NCBI GenBank assembly: GCA_016716405.1
Contig: JADJWK010000003.1
Location: 744,001-808,000, forward strand
DNA from: Candidatus Melainabacteria bacterium
GTDB lineage: Bacteria > Cyanobacteriota > Vampirovibrionia > Obscuribacterales > Obscuribacteraceae
Length of the DNA stretch: 64,000 bases
Reading direction: 5' to 3'
The translations under genes were made by a program, and so were the position numbers. Shown here in pieces: positions 1-8,908 of this stretch. Under the pieces are notes generated by a model. That model had not been told where the DNA came from and searched no databases. It worked only from the letters and a program-made list of their open reading frames with translations. The stretch's first letter is position 1. Each line of letters opens with the position of its first letter.

Positions 1-1224
1 GCCAAGGAAGTGCGTTTGCTCGGTCTCGGCGATTATTTCATCGGCGAGTACGAGAAAAAATTCAAAGACTTCCACGACCGTCATGCCACCCTCAGGCTCA
101 AGCAGTGGACACGCAATGTATCCCTGGGCTCGATCTCGGCGATCGGCTATATAGGCGCCTGCGCGTATATCGTCTTCGAGGCGGCGGTGTCACGGATAAC
201 CCTTGGATCGATGACCCTCTACACGGGGGCGGTCAGCCAGATCGAAGGAGGGCTGCTCTCCATGGTCTGGGGACTTGCCGGGCTATACGAAAGCAATCTC
301 TTTCTGAATCATCTATTCGAGTTCCTCGACGTCCAGCCGGCTATAGCGACCTCTCCCGCGGGCGGCGGCAGACGTGCTCCCGAGCGTATAAACGAGGGCA
401 TCGAGCTTCGCAATGTCGGCTTCCGCTATCCGGATAGCGATAAAGCCGTCCTGGAAGACGTGAGCTTCAAGATCCTGCCCGGGCAGACCGTGGCCCTGGT
501 CGGCGAAAACGGCGCCGGCAAGACCACCCTGGTCAAGCTCCTCACCAGGCTCTACGATCCCAGCACCGGTACTGTGCTGGTGGATGGCGTCGATATAAAA
601 GAGCTCGATCTGGAAGACTGGCGCCGCCGGGTGGCGGTGGCATTCCAGGACTTCGGGCGGTATCACCAGAGCGCCCGGGAGAATATCGGCATCGGCGATA
701 TCGATCGACTGGCCATGCTCGATGTCATAGAAGCCGCCGCCGATCGATCGGGAGCCCGGGCGGTAGTCGACAAGCTGGATCATGGTTTCGAAACCCTTCT
801 CGGGGCATGGTTCTCCAATAGCGATCGCGGCGCCGACATATCCGGGGGCGAGTGGCAGAAGCTCGCCCTTGCCCGGACCTTCATGAGGGTGCCGCCCGAA
901 GACAAAGACAGGGACAATGCAGACGGAAACAGCAGTAGTGACGATTCGGATAGTCCGCGCCATACCGCCCTTCTGATTCTGGACGAGCCCACCGCCGCTC
1001 TCGATGTTCAGTCGGAAGCGGCCCTTTACAGTCGTTTTCACGAGCTCTCCCGGGGGCGCACGGCGCTTCTCATTTCGCACCGGTTCTCCACGGTTCGGAT
1101 GGCCGATATCATTCTGGTACTGGAAAACGGCAAGATTCTCGAGCAGGGGTCGCATGAAGAGCTCATCGCCCTGGGCGGTCGCTATGCCGAGCTGTACAAT
1201 ATGCAGGCCGAGCGCTATCGCTAG
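1..1224 (+). CDS. ABC transporter, fused membrane and ATPase domains (5' partial)
   Basis: The frame is open from base 1, so the true start lies upstream of the window; the first in-frame start-like codon is a GTG at 10. The N-terminal part has two hydrophobic stretches (about residues 37-60 and 68-93 from the GTG) that fit the last helices of an exporter-type membrane domain. The ATPase domain is complete: Walker A GENGAGKTT near residue 165, Q-loop FQDFGR, signature SGGEWQ near 278, Walker B LLILDEP near 322 and switch His in ISHRF at 357. An acidic, Ser/Asp/Asn-rich insert of about 20 residues sits between signature and Walker B. Membrane topology plus ATPase in one chain indicates a homodimeric or heterodimeric type IV exporter; the substrate cannot be inferred. 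Confidence 0.88.
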   Translation, partial: AKEVRLLGLGDYFIGEYEKKFKDFHDRHATLRLKQWTRNVSLGSISAIGYIGACAYIVFEAAVSRITLGSMTLYTGAVSQIEGGLLSMVWGLAGLYESNLFLNHLFEFLDVQPAIATSPAGGGRRAPERINEGIELRNVGFRYPDSDKAVLEDVSFKILPGQTVALVGENGAGKTTLVKLLTRLYDPSTGTVLVDGVDIKELDLEDWRRRVAVAFQDFGRYHQSARENIGIGDIDRLAMLDVIEAAADRSGARAVVDKLDHGFETLLGAWFSNSDRGADISGGEWQKLALARTFMRVPPEDKDRDNADGNSSSDDSDSPRHTALLILDEPTAALDVQSEAALYSRFHELSRGRTALLISHRFSTVRMADIILVLENGKILEQGSHEELIALGGRYAELYNMQAERYR

Positions 1225-1238
1225 CCTCTAAGTGCTTT

Positions 1239-2066
1239 CTAGAGTGAGCAATTGGTCAATCGCTCCTCGATAGCTCTCAGGGCATCGAGGGCGGTCATGC
1301 GAAGCGATATCGCCCCTTCCGGTACCTGAAAGTCGCGAGGATTGACCCGAATGAGCTTGTTCGACCGGCGCTGGCATTCGTAACGCACCGTAGGAATGGC
1401 CGTGCCTGCACCGAACTCGATGGCAACCACCCTGCCGCGGCTTACCCGGGCAAGCCACTTCTGGTAGTTTGTCTCCTGGGCCGATGTACGTCTGGGATTC
1501 CAGGCGAAATCGCCGAACATGAGGACATTCGGTCTGGCCATGCCGCCACAGGCGGGACAGGTCGGCAAGGGACCGCGAGCCCGGAAAGTCTCCCGGTCGA
1601 CCTCGATCTCGATTCCGTGAGCCGACCAGATCTCGATACTGCCGCACCGGGGTGCGCATTGCAGATGGTGCAGGGATCCATGACACTCGACGAGGCGCTC
1701 CTCGTCAAAGCCGGCCTTCTGAAACTGCCCGTCGACATTGCTGGTGTACACGAAATGGTCCCTGGAGAATTTCTGGATGAGACGGCGAATTATCTGGAAC
1801 CCTTCGTGGGGAACTGTATCGCGATAGAGGTTCAGGCGGTGACCGTAAAAGCCCCAGGCTTGCCCGGGATCCTCGGCAAAAGTCCCGGCATTGGCCACCT
1901 GGGCGAAGGTCCGGCCCTGAAAAGGCGGATAAGCTCTCCAGAAGCCGTCGCTCCCGCGGAAATCAGGCAGACCGGAGTCCACTCCCATACCGGCACCGGC
2001 GCCGATCAAGAGGGCGTCGGCATTCTCTATAGCCCGGGCAGCTTCTTCTATGCTCGCTTCCTGCAT
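1239..2066 (-). CDS. Sir2-family NAD-dependent protein deacylase
   Basis: The 275-residue protein carries the Sir2 NAD-binding signature GAGAGMGVDSGLPDFRG (residues 22-38), the TSNVD motif, the catalytic His in the ECHGS motif, and two Cys pairs (CAPRC and CPAC) that would hold the structural zinc. Family knowledge: sirtuins remove acyl groups from lysine using NAD. The length equals a minimal catalytic domain with no extension. The gene converges with the ABC transporter, leaving only 14 bp between stop codons. It is the last of a run of minus-strand genes, 69 bp after the preceding one. Target proteins are unknown. Confidence 0.9.
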   Translation of the reverse strand: MQEASIEEAARAIENADALLIGAGAGMGVDSGLPDFRGSDGFWRAYPPFQGRTFAQVANAGTFAEDPGQAWGFYGHRLNLYRDTVPHEGFQIIRRLIQKFSRDHFVYTSNVDGQFQKAGFDEERLVECHGSLHHLQCAPRCGSIEIWSAHGIEIEVDRETFRARGPLPTCPACGGMARPNVLMFGDFAWNPRRTSAQETNYQKWLARVSRGRVVAIEFGAGTAIPTVRYECQRRSNKLIRVNPRDFQVPEGAISLRMTALDALRAIEERLTNCSL

Positions 2067-2135
2067 ACTCGCATCTTATCGCGGGTCTCAAACAAGCGGA
2101 CATTTTTTCGAGACGGTTGTAAAGTGTTTTAATTC

Positions 2136-2576
2136 TCAATGATTGAACGAGTCATTGTCCGGGACACCGGTCCATCGACCGGTTGTCTGGCGGGCAGAAA
2201 AGTCGGTACGGTCCAGGTTCCATTTGCTGAATCGCGAGCCGGCCAGAATAAATGCCGAGGCCCTGGTGCCTGCGATATCTTCCCTGGAAGGGCACCACCT
2301 TCCCCTGATATCGGCGTACGGAAGGCGAGTGCTGACCGGCTGAAGATCATCTTCCGAGATGATTTCGCCCTGCCAGATATCGCGCCTGGCGTAGAAAACA
2401 TCGATGACCTCGTAGTCAGGACCGACCCATTTCCTGTCGTCACCGCCCTGATAGAGAATCTGGTCTCTGGTCACCGGTGCCTCGGAGATCCATTTGCCGA
2501 GATCTTTTCTTGTGTCGGGCACAAAAACGAATACGGCAATTACCAGAATGGCTATTATGGCGACTATTCTCTTCAC
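2136..2576 (-). CDS. Membrane-anchored SAF-domain protein
   Basis: The protein has 146 residues and starts with GTG. A single hydrophobic N-terminal helix (about residues 4-20) is followed by a short soluble domain. The stretch VFYARRDIWQGEIISEDDL matches the start of SAF domains (AFP/FlgA/CpaB type), where a small residue-x-x-I-x-x-G-x-x-I-x-x-x-D-L pattern is typical. SAF domains occur in pilus and flagellar assembly proteins and in some sugar acid enzymes, but no pilus gene is nearby. I call the domain only and assign no role. Six-residue and charged tail ends directly before the Sir2 gene. Confidence 0.6.
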   Translation of the reverse strand: MKRIVAIIAILVIAVFVFVPDTRKDLGKWISEAPVTRDQILYQGGDDRKWVGPDYEVIDVFYARRDIWQGEIISEDDLQPVSTRLPYADIRGRWCPSREDIAGTRASAFILAGSRFSKWNLDRTDFSARQTTGRWTGVPDNDSFNH

Positions 2577-2601
2577 GAAAGAGGATTGTACACCATCGTG
2601 A

Positions 2602-3582
2602 TTAGCGGTGACCGTTCTCGAGCGGGTAGATCACCGAGTAATCCCAGTGGTCATGAGACATGACGCCCGGCTGTTGCAGATAAACGCTCTCCTTGAGCGC
2701 TCCCACGGCGTTTCCTTCCGTCTTTACCGCTACCGGTCTTCTTATGTCGGAGGTCAGCCCCAGGAGCCGCTCTTCCAGCCTGACATGATTCATGGTGGCA
2801 ACCTGGCCCGGATATCTGTCTTTGAGGATGGTGCCGGCAGTCGTATAGGTATCGTTGGCCGTCCCTTCCATATTTGCCAGGTGCATTGCTCCCAGCCAGG
2901 CGACGACTTTGTTTTTCGGATCGCTTTCGAGAATCTCGCCTATGGCTCCAGCCATGTGAGGATCCCGCTTCGACCACCGGCCTTCCCAGGGTTTGGGCAG
3001 ATCCACCGGGACCACTTTCATGCCGGCATCTCGGGCCGCTGTCACCAGATTCCTGAAGTCTTCGGTGTTCCAGAAGCCGGTGAGCATGCCGTCGGGTATC
3101 TTTCCTGTTCTTTCGAACTCATCATAGAGGGGCTTGAGATTGGCAGGCATCTCCACCGCCAGATGAGTGGCGCCGGCGGCTTTCAGGCGCTCGATCACCT
3201 GGTTGCCTGTGGCGCGGAAATGGCTGCCCCCTTCGTGATACTCGCCCATCCCCAGGACGCGATGGCTGCCCATCAGCTCCACCGATGTGTCCGCGGGGCT
3301 CGTGCCGTATCGATTGATGTCTCGCCTGACAGCGGAGGCGGTCTCGTGGTCGGGGAGATTGAGCTTTTCTTTGAATCTCGAGAGGGCCTCTCCGGATAGC
3401 TCCGGAAGGGGCTTCTCGCTTGTCCTGTCCGACACTGGTCTCGGTCCCCAGCAATCGCTCAGGCAGGAGGCGAGCCAGTCATTGCCCTGCCGACCGCCCC
3501 TGTCGTCCGTACCGTCATGAGCCTGGAGTGCCGGTATGTATTCTCGCGCCGGTACCGGTGAACTGCTGTCTGATCTGGTCAT
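2602..3582 (-). CDS. ChaN/TIKI-like domain protein
   Basis: The 326-residue protein has no signal peptide and a polar, disordered N-terminus. The core, from about residue 100, contains VLGMGEYHEGG, then HLAVEMP, a WNTEDF motif, VVPVDLP, and VVAWLGAMHLANMEG. These match the GxxH...Exx and late GxxHL motifs of the TIKI/ChaN/erythromycin-esterase-like fold, whose members bind haem or act as metal-dependent hydrolases. The start ATG follows a GAGG ribosome site by 8 nt. The polar N-terminus resembles those of the leaderless proteins later in the window. Substrate unknown. Confidence 0.6.
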   Translation of the reverse strand: MTRSDSSSPVPAREYIPALQAHDGTDDRGGRQGNDWLASCLSDCWGPRPVSDRTSEKPLPELSGEALSRFKEKLNLPDHETASAVRRDINRYGTSPADTSVELMGSHRVLGMGEYHEGGSHFRATGNQVIERLKAAGATHLAVEMPANLKPLYDEFERTGKIPDGMLTGFWNTEDFRNLVTAARDAGMKVVPVDLPKPWEGRWSKRDPHMAGAIGEILESDPKNKVVAWLGAMHLANMEGTANDTYTTAGTILKDRYPGQVATMNHVRLEERLLGLTSDIRRPVAVKTEGNAVGALKESVYLQQPGVMSHDHWDYSVIYPLENGHR

Positions 3583-3642
3583 AAAAACGCCTCGCCGTCA
3601 ACAATATCAATAGTAGGCGAGGACAATGACCGGAACGTGACC

Positions 3643-4824
3643 TCAGGTGAGAGCCTTGAGAATCTCCACCACCAGGTCCTGAAGGGGGATTACGGTGGCG
3701 ATCAGGGGCAGAGCCGGGAGACATGTGGCGACGACGAACAGGATCACGAATTGATGGTCGAAAACCACCGGACGCATGGTTAGCACCGTGCTGAAACTGC
3801 TATTCAGGTCGGCAAGAGAAGAGGGATCGAGGCTGGCCAGAATTGACTCCTCTTTATCGCCGCGTTTGCGCAACCACTTGCCTGCGAATTTGTCGCTGAG
3901 CTCATGGCAGAGAGCGCCGTAGGAGATTATTCCATCGAGCCTGGTTCGCAGAAGAGTAGGAGAAAATACCAGAAGCGGACCCACGAAGAAAAGCAGGATC
4001 ACACCCAGAAAAACGAGTCCGAGACGGTAGAAAGACTCCAGCTCCTGATGAGTGTGCTGGACTAATTGAGCCACCACGCTCGCATCGGCTGCGGCGATGG
4101 CGAAGGCCGCCAGGCAGAATTGCGAGTGGGCAGCGCTTACGAAGCTCAAGCCACCGGCTCTGTCAGGATGGGTGGCGTACAACTTGAGACGAAATCTCGA
4201 GGCACGCCAGAGGAAATAAATCCAGAGAATATAATCGACTGTCCAGCTCATTACCACGAATCGGAAAAGCGGCTGGCTCACGAAAGTGTTCCAGAATCCC
4301 GGTCTGCTCAGGGCAGCGACTCCGCCGGCAATGCCGGTCTGCCAGCTCGAGACCTCGATGTTCATGCTGTAGCTCTTGAGAAAGAAAGAGGAGGCGATAC
4401 AGACGACGAGTATGACCAGGTCGACCAGCGCAGAGCCACGGATCTGGAAAATCCTGCGCAGCATTTTCTTGAAAGCCTCGATTTCATCCTTATCAACGAG
4501 CTCGAGAAAGCGGAGAACGGCTTTCACCAGCCAGGGCCTGGTCAGTCTGTCTGATAGTATCAAAATCGGTGCGGCTATCAGATAGCGGGAGAGTGTGATC
4601 AGATCCTCGTGAAGAGGCATATCGACCAGACCGCCGGTCTCGAATCCGTCGATTACCGAAAGAACCAGAATCGGGACGAAGGTCACAGCGATAAAGAGAA
4701 GAGCGCTGCCCAGAACAGCATTATCGTGGGTCCTGGCAAGATTCAAGCGCATGACCAACCTGGTGAGGATGCTGCCGGGCACCTCGAGATGGTCGGTCAA
4801 ATTGTCACTCTGCTCTTCTGTCAA
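3643..4824 (-). CDS. Multi-pass membrane protein, unknown function
   Basis: A 393-residue protein with about seven hydrophobic segments (for example residues 40-60, 78-95, 132-150, 188-210, 235-255, 266-290 and 352-380). Between the last two lies a hydrophilic region of about 70 residues containing KWLRKRGDKEE. I do not recognise a named family. The start is a TTG at 4824; a later ATG at residue 25 is an alternative, because the first 24 residues are polar. The gene lies 60 bp before the ChaN-like gene and 63 bp after the ADP-ribosylglycohydrolase, in the same direction. Confidence 0.7.
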   Translation of the reverse strand: MTEEQSDNLTDHLEVPGSILTRLVMRLNLARTHDNAVLGSALLFIAVTFVPILVLSVIDGFETGGLVDMPLHEDLITLSRYLIAAPILILSDRLTRPWLVKAVLRFLELVDKDEIEAFKKMLRRIFQIRGSALVDLVILVVCIASSFFLKSYSMNIEVSSWQTGIAGGVAALSRPGFWNTFVSQPLFRFVVMSWTVDYILWIYFLWRASRFRLKLYATHPDRAGGLSFVSAAHSQFCLAAFAIAAADASVVAQLVQHTHQELESFYRLGLVFLGVILLFFVGPLLVFSPTLLRTRLDGIISYGALCHELSDKFAGKWLRKRGDKEESILASLDPSSLADLNSSFSTVLTMRPVVFDHQFVILFVVATCLPALPLIATVIPLQDLVVEILKALT

Positions 4825-4887
4825 AGCTCGCTCTGCTCGAATTCAAAGCCTGCTGGAAAGACTTCGAGCATAATAGAACCGTGCTTC

Positions 4888-5856
4888 TTATATCAAGCTG
4901 TTTTCCTTATCGGACTGGCGCTGCCCGGACAGCTCGAACAGCCGGTCGGCAAAGTCGAGAATTTTCTCGGACATCGAGATCTTTTCTCGCCAGCCTTCCG
5001 GAATCCCGGAAAGACCGTAAAAGGCGCCGGCGAGCTGCCCGTAGATAGCACCTGTGGTATCAGCATCATCGCCGAGATTGACGGCGAGAAGAGCGCCCTC
5101 TTCGAAAGTGGAGGAATTATAAAAAGCCCAGAGCGCCGCCTCGAGAGATCTGGGGGCATATCCGGTGCCTGCGATCTGGTCTGAATCCTTCGGGAGCCGG
5201 TAAGATCCGTTTGCAACCCGGGCGATGTCCTCGGCCAGTGGATTCGCTTGCCAGTATTCTTTCGGCACCACAGGCGGCTCCGGCAAAAGCAGGTCTTCCT
5301 TCGAGACTCCGGTCAGGGCGCCGATAATAAGCGCGCCCAGATAACGGCAGGCATCCCGGCAGACGATATGGGCATGGGTGGTGCGCGAGCTTTCGGCGCA
5401 CATCTGAAGGGCTTGCTCGGGGCTCGAGCAGAAAAACATGGGCACCGGCGCCAGGCGCATCATCGAGCCGTTGGCCTGGCTCGAGCGAGCGTCGCTGCCG
5501 GAGTATGGTTCGCCTGTCATCTCGAAACTCTTAAGTGCGTTGGCTGTTGTCCTCCCGATATCGAAGCACCAGCCCAGGGGGCTGAGATAACCGTCATTCA
5601 TCCACATGCAATAGCGGCGCATCTGATCGGCGGCGTCGAACTTCTTGCGTAAAATGAGACTCTCGGCCAGGCAGAGGGCCATGGAAGTGTCATCGGTCCA
5701 CTGCCCCGCCTGTAGCTGGAAAGGGCCACCGCCCACAAGATCTTCTACAGGCTTGAAAGTCCCTGGCGGTGCAAACTCCAGTGTTGTGCCCAGGGCATCA
5801 CCGGTAGCCAGTCCCATGAGGCAACCTCTGAATCGGTTCTTCCTGTCCATGCTCAC
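4888..5856 (-). CDS. ADP-ribosylglycohydrolase (DraG/ARH family)
   Basis: The 322-residue protein shows the family hallmarks: GCLMGLATGDALG at the N-terminus, the first metal site GQWTDDTSMAL, and the second metal site NLGDDADTTGAIYGQLAGA near the C-terminus. These Asp/Thr clusters hold the two magnesium ions that hydrolyse ADP-ribose from proteins or small molecules. The start GTG overlaps the stop of the preceding kinase gene by 4 bp (GTGA); an ATG six bases later is possible. The overlap implies translational coupling with the kinase, so the hydrolase may act in the same signalling path. Substrate unknown. Confidence 0.9.
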   Translation of the reverse strand: MSMDRKNRFRGCLMGLATGDALGTTLEFAPPGTFKPVEDLVGGGPFQLQAGQWTDDTSMALCLAESLILRKKFDAADQMRRYCMWMNDGYLSPLGWCFDIGRTTANALKSFEMTGEPYSGSDARSSQANGSMMRLAPVPMFFCSSPEQALQMCAESSRTTHAHIVCRDACRYLGALIIGALTGVSKEDLLLPEPPVVPKEYWQANPLAEDIARVANGSYRLPKDSDQIAGTGYAPRSLEAALWAFYNSSTFEEGALLAVNLGDDADTTGAIYGQLAGAFYGLSGIPEGWREKISMSEKILDFADRLFELSGQRQSDKENSLI

Positions 5857-7682
5857 TTTTTATGACCTTTCTTGAGTCTGATCTCGTCCGTGTCATCTTT
5901 ATACTTGAAATTTTTCCCGAGTCGAGAGGCGAGAAGGAGACGTTCTTCCTCCGATAGACCGATACACTCTCGAATTTTAATGACTTCGAGCCCGTGGATG
6001 CTCCTTAGGATACCGATCGAGCGCCCGGTTATCCCTGAGTTCTGTCCCAGGTTGAGCTCCTTCAGAGAGGCATTTTCGAGACCGGCCAGACTATCATCGT
6101 CCAGGTATGAGTCCGAAATCTCGAGTGCCTTGAGCTTTTTCAGAAGCTTCAGTTTGGAAAGATTTTCGGCATCGAGACCCGAGCAATCCTTGAGGCATAG
6201 CATCTCGAGAGTTGCTATAACCGCGATCCCGTCGAACATTTTGTCGCTGAGAGCACACTTCACGATTTCGAGGGTCCGGAGACCATCCAGATCTTTCAGA
6301 CCCGAGCCGTCCAGGGAATCGACCTGCTCGATCTCCAATCGCCTGAGGGCGGGCAGGCGCTTCAAATCCCTCAAGTAACGATCTTCGATGGGGCCTGCGC
6401 CGATCCTCACTTTCCAGACTTTATCGAGGCCCTTCAAATCCTTGAAGCCACTGCCGGTAATCGGAGAATACTTGAAATCGATGAACTCGACATTCTTGAA
6501 CTGATTGCAGAGCTTCACCTCGCTGTCGTCGCGGCATCTGGCGATCAATGTCGCCGGAGCGTATTTTGACGGCCGGACACCAAAGGGCGGATCGGAACCG
6601 TCTCTGATACTATTCTTCTCTTCGAGACTTGTCGAAACCTTGGAGCCATCGCCGGATAGAGCATTGACGTTGTCTCGCTTCTTCTTCTCACCATCAGGCG
6701 GTATCTCCCTTTTCCCCAGCGAGAAAGTCCAGACAATGAGCCCGACAAGAACTATTGCCGTTACCAACAGAGCCACCGGAGCCGCCCTCCAGCCTGTTGC
6801 TCCAGATTTATCGGCGGGCTCTGATACCGACTGCTCTTCTCTTGCCTGAGGACCGGCGTCCAGAGCTGCAAGAAGCTCTGTCATCGACTGAAAGCGGTCT
6901 CCAGGCGATTTGGCCAGACACTTCATGATCACCGAATCGAGCCAGTCCGGCACTGCCATGGACGTGGCCGCAGAAACCGGTTCCGGTACCGTCGACTCGT
7001 GCATGGCTATGGTCTCGAGGGCCGTCGCCCCTTTCAGAGGTGGTCTATGGGCAAGCGCCTCATACATGACACAGCCGAGGGCGTAAACGTCCGAGCGCTC
7101 ATCTACCTCTGCGCCTCTGCCTTGCTCGGGAGCCATATAGAGCGGGCTGCCGATAATCTCGCCCTCGGCGGTAATACCACCATCACTCTGGAGGTGCTTG
7201 GCTATGCCGAAATCGACGACCTTGGCTTGATAGTCACCGTTATCGAGCCTGCAGACAATTATGTTGGAGGGCTTCAGATCTCGATGCAGGATCTTCTTCT
7301 GGTGCGCATGCCTCACCCCCTCACAAACATCCCTGAAAAGCTCGATGAGCTGATCGACATTAAGGTGTCCGGATTTGCAGGCAGAGGAGAAAAGCTCTCC
7401 ATCGAGATACTCCATCACCATATACGGCTTCATATCCGGTGCTATCCCGAAATCGAGCACCTGAACGAGATTAGGATGGTTGAGCTGGGCCGTTGCCCGG
7501 GCCTCCATCTGGAAACGCATGGCTGCCTGCTCCGAGACCGATCTCGAAAGCAGCTTTACAGCGACTATTTTGTCGAGGACGCGGTCACGTGTCTCGAGCA
7601 CGACTCCCATGCCGCCCTCACCGAGCTTCGAGAGTATCTCGTAGCGATCGTTGAAGAGCTCACCGACCTGGAGCCGGCTCAT
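5853..7682 (-). CDS. Receptor Ser/Thr kinase with extracytoplasmic leucine-rich repeats
   Basis: The 609-residue protein starts at the ATG that overlaps the upstream stop (ATGA); a longer frame upstream runs inside the neighbouring gene and is not used. The kinase domain (about residues 10-280) is complete: GEGGMGVV glycine loop, AVKLL lysine, HRDLKPSN catalytic loop, DFG and APEQ. A membrane helix (about residues 305-327) follows, then a Ser/Lys-rich linker, then a C-terminal half of repeated L-x-x-L-x-I/L segments (about residues 400-590) that read as leucine-rich repeats. Topology suggests cytoplasmic kinase and external LRR sensor. It is coupled to an ADP-ribosylglycohydrolase downstream and an unknown protein upstream. 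Confidence 0.9.
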   Translation of the reverse strand: MSRLQVGELFNDRYEILSKLGEGGMGVVLETRDRVLDKIVAVKLLSRSVSEQAAMRFQMEARATAQLNHPNLVQVLDFGIAPDMKPYMVMEYLDGELFSSACKSGHLNVDQLIELFRDVCEGVRHAHQKKILHRDLKPSNIIVCRLDNGDYQAKVVDFGIAKHLQSDGGITAEGEIIGSPLYMAPEQGRGAEVDERSDVYALGCVMYEALAHRPPLKGATALETIAMHESTVPEPVSAATSMAVPDWLDSVIMKCLAKSPGDRFQSMTELLAALDAGPQAREEQSVSEPADKSGATGWRAAPVALLVTAIVLVGLIVWTFSLGKREIPPDGEKKKRDNVNALSGDGSKVSTSLEEKNSIRDGSDPPFGVRPSKYAPATLIARCRDDSEVKLCNQFKNVEFIDFKYSPITGSGFKDLKGLDKVWKVRIGAGPIEDRYLRDLKRLPALRRLEIEQVDSLDGSGLKDLDGLRTLEIVKCALSDKMFDGIAVIATLEMLCLKDCSGLDAENLSKLKLLKKLKALEISDSYLDDDSLAGLENASLKELNLGQNSGITGRSIGILRSIHGLEVIKIRECIGLSEEERLLLASRLGKNFKYKDDTDEIRLKKGHKK

Positions 7683-8713
7683 AAATCGAACTTCTGTCCC
7701 AGGAACTCTATAAAACCTCCGGCCGGCAACTGCAATCCACTGAGAGCGTCTCGGATGCACGGACCGAGGCTGCCGGCGTCCTCGGTGATGATTGTCCACT
7801 CATAGGCTACCCCCTGCACCGACGATGAGGTCTCGCTCGAGATCTGCGCAACTGCCTGGCGTTTCGCCTCATTGATACAGGCTTTTATCGGTCCAATCTT
7901 GATACCGTCGGTATGGTTGATATAGATACGAACAGGGGATCCCCGGGGATGGAAAACCGCCTCGAAAACAGCGGCATCCGCCTCATCTATGTTCACCGGA
8001 GTCAGGGCTTTCCCCAGGGCTTCGAAAAAGTTGTTTCCCGATTCCAGGGGGTAGCCTGACTGACTCGAACGAGCACTGGAAGATCGCCTTTCCGGCTGTA
8101 TTCTCGAAGCCATCTCGCTGGTCAATGCGCTTCCTGCCAAGATCGCTTCCACGTCCCGGGGATCCAGATGCTCTGCGCCATAATGCTCTCTTACCCAATC
8201 CGTGCACTCATCCACGCTCATAAAGAGCGTCGAGAAAAGATCGCCGGAAAGATCAGGATCACCGGGCACATCATCGCCCACCGGCCAGGCGAACTTGCCT
8301 CTTTCCCATGGTCCACCTGGCAGGCGCCAGATGACTGTGGTCGGCGACTCTATGCCACCATCACTGCTGAGACAAAACGGCAGCAATGCTTCAGGAACGC
8401 CGTCGAGCAAACCCGGAAAGCACTGAACTCCATCCACCTCTTGCGGCTCGAACGGTGCATCGCCGTAAGGGCTCATATAGGACTCGTGAGCGAAGCCCTT
8501 GATTAGAGTCCCACCATCGCAGAAAAACACATTGACTATGTCGCCGCACCCGTTGTTCTGGATTGCGACTTCCACGCCGGGCGACCACTCGGGGAGAAAG
8601 GCGAACTCACACGAGAAGCATTTCAGCAGCGAGTCTAAAACAGAAAGGCCAATCAGCCGCTGTCTCAATTGCAGCGGATCGGGAATTGCCGAGAGGTCTC
8701 TCGATGTGATCAC
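7679..8713 (-). CDS. Hypothetical protein, first gene of the kinase operon
   Basis: A 344-residue soluble protein starting with GTG behind a strong AAGGGGAAGG ribosome site. No signal peptide or membrane helix is seen. It is rich in acidic and Pro/Gly residues in the first half, with a Ser-rich linker near residues 210-225 and a compact alpha/beta-looking C-terminal third. I do not recognise a family. The stop overlaps the kinase start (ATGA), so the two are probably made together; it could be a kinase substrate or a SUFU-like or immunity-like adaptor, but nothing in the sequence proves this. Confidence 0.7.
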   Translation of the reverse strand: MITSRDLSAIPDPLQLRQRLIGLSVLDSLLKCFSCEFAFLPEWSPGVEVAIQNNGCGDIVNVFFCDGGTLIKGFAHESYMSPYGDAPFEPQEVDGVQCFPGLLDGVPEALLPFCLSSDGGIESPTTVIWRLPGGPWERGKFAWPVGDDVPGDPDLSGDLFSTLFMSVDECTDWVREHYGAEHLDPRDVEAILAGSALTSEMASRIQPERRSSSARSSQSGYPLESGNNFFEALGKALTPVNIDEADAAVFEAVFHPRGSPVRIYINHTDGIKIGPIKACINEAKRQAVAQISSETSSSVQGVAYEWTIITEDAGSLGPCIRDALSGLQLPAGGFIEFLGQKFDL

Positions 8714-8908
8714 AGAGCCTTCCCCTTAAGAGCCGGCAAACAATGATAGCAGGTGTCTATGCCTGACGACTGCCAATCCGAAGAGGGTTGTCAGCAGAAA
8801 TGTTCTGCAGTCAGTTGCAGCGTTGTACCAGCTACCGTCATGGTGCAATAATGTCAAAGGAGTCTCAAATGGTGCCCCTTGTTTTTGTCAAGAAGAAGGT
8901 CGGTCACC

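Noticed and set aside
3590..3622. Inverted repeat CCTCGCC/GGCGAGG between two minus-strand genes
   Set aside because: Only 7 bp with a 19-base loop and no T-run; not convincing as terminator or operator.
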